This document shows, piece by piece, positions 5,611 through 5,966 of a stretch of DNA of 5,966 nt. The stretch is from Acidobacteriota bacterium (GTDB lineage: Bacteria; Acidobacteriota; Terriglobia; UBA7540): assembly GCA_003224635.1 (NCBI GenBank), contig QHZK01000259.1:1-5966 (forward strand). Reading direction: 5' to 3'. The notes under the pieces were generated by a model, which was given only the letters and a program-made list of their open reading frames with translations, searched no databases and was not told where the DNA came from. Positions within the stretch are counted from its first letter, which is position 1. Every line of letters begins with the position of its first letter. A program made the translations under genes and the position numbers.

Positions 5611-5966
5611 TCAATTATTAGGCTCCAGATGCACCACCTCCACCCAATGGCCCCTCAAAGCTTGCCGGGTCAGCGGTAGCAGTCGGTTGAGGAGCTTCTC
5701 GACCTCAATGAAGAACTCAAGCTGCGGAATCTTTAGCTTGTCACGATAACCCGACTTCGCCAACTTGGCCTCGCTAAGAAAGAAGTGGTTGCGCGAATCA
5801 AAAACGAGCAGGTCAGGCGGATGGGTATCGTCGCGATTTTTCTTCTCAGAGTTACAGACAAAGTTGGCCCCTTCCTCTCCCAATAGCTTCCGTGCTTTGC
5901 AGTGGCGTTCTCTCCTTTCGGGGTATTTCTCGAGGGCGCGGTCGCGGTAGTCGCGTATAACGCCGT
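5611..5966 (-). CDS. Probable PD-(D/E)XK (VRR-NUC-like) nuclease, C-terminal part
   Basis: The frame is open from the right window edge to a TGA at 5611-5613, giving 117 residues of the C-terminus; there is no internal ATG, and the true start lies outside. PPDLLVF at 49-55 followed by FFLSEAK at 61-67 gives the PD...ExK signature (D51, E65, K67). The next part, DKLKIPQLEFF at 75-85, matches the D-x-L-x-x-x-Q pattern of VRR-NUC domains, with Q81 as the expected core glutamine. These are metal-dependent nuclease folds found in DNA repair proteins, phages and restriction-like systems. The upstream part is strongly basic (GVIRDYRDRALEKYPERRER) and includes HCKARKLL. The protein has no visible membrane segment or signal. 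A stem-loop lies just downstream of the stop. Whether it belongs to a phage, defence or housekeeping gene cannot be told from this fragment. The domain call is from motifs only. Confidence 0.65.
   Translation of the reverse strand, partial: GVIRDYRDRALEKYPERRERHCKARKLLGEEGANFVCNSEKKNRDDTHPPDLLVFDSRNHFFLSEAKLAKSGYRDKLKIPQLEFFIEVEKLLNRLLPLTRQALRGHWVEVVHLEPNN

Noticed and set aside
5522..5749. 75-codon plus-strand frame through the hairpin region
   Set aside because: It overlaps the nuclease gene on the other strand and includes both hairpins; the composition is not protein-like.

Overview
The window is a bacterial chromosomal segment, moderately GC-rich, from a Gram-negative (diderm) organism. 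The best guess is a soil-type Acidobacteriota. This rests on a fused LptF-LptG permease (an outer-membrane lipopolysaccharide exporter), a GH57 glycoside hydrolase, and degenerate 7-8 bp intergenic repeats of the TGACAAC / AGTGACA kind that I associate with that phylum. The placement is an inference, not something the sequence proves.

Layout from left to right. (i) 1-744, minus: the N-terminal 248 residues of a GH57-type glycoside hydrolase that runs off the left edge. (ii) 745-983: a divergent intergenic region with 8-bp repeats, a 7-bp inverted repeat beside the GH57 start and a 10-bp perfect palindrome. (iii) 984-2366, plus: an AAA+ ATPase of unknown role with an uncharacterised N-terminal region. 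(iv) 2427-4757, plus: a 776-residue double permease in which LptF-like and LptG-like halves are joined by an Arg-rich cytoplasmic linker. (v) 4776-5295, minus: a BrnT-type toxin followed by its overlapping antitoxin. (vi) 5296-5610: a gene-free spacer with a repeat and a strong stem-loop. (vii) 5611-5966, minus: the C-terminal 117 residues of a probable PD-(D/E)XK (VRR-NUC-like) nuclease that runs off the right edge.

The genes do not form one obvious pathway. The AAA+ ATPase and the permease lie on the same strand 60 bp apart and may be co-transcribed, but the AAA+ protein is not the ABC-type LptB ATPase the permease needs. The right third (toxin-antitoxin module, nuclease fragment, hairpin, repeats) looks like accessory DNA beside a conserved envelope gene. 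The most notable observation is a heptamer repeat that occurs on both sides of the toxin-antitoxin module, with four units on one side and two on the other. The four-unit copy encodes the last residues of the antitoxin, so a change in unit number would shift that reading frame.
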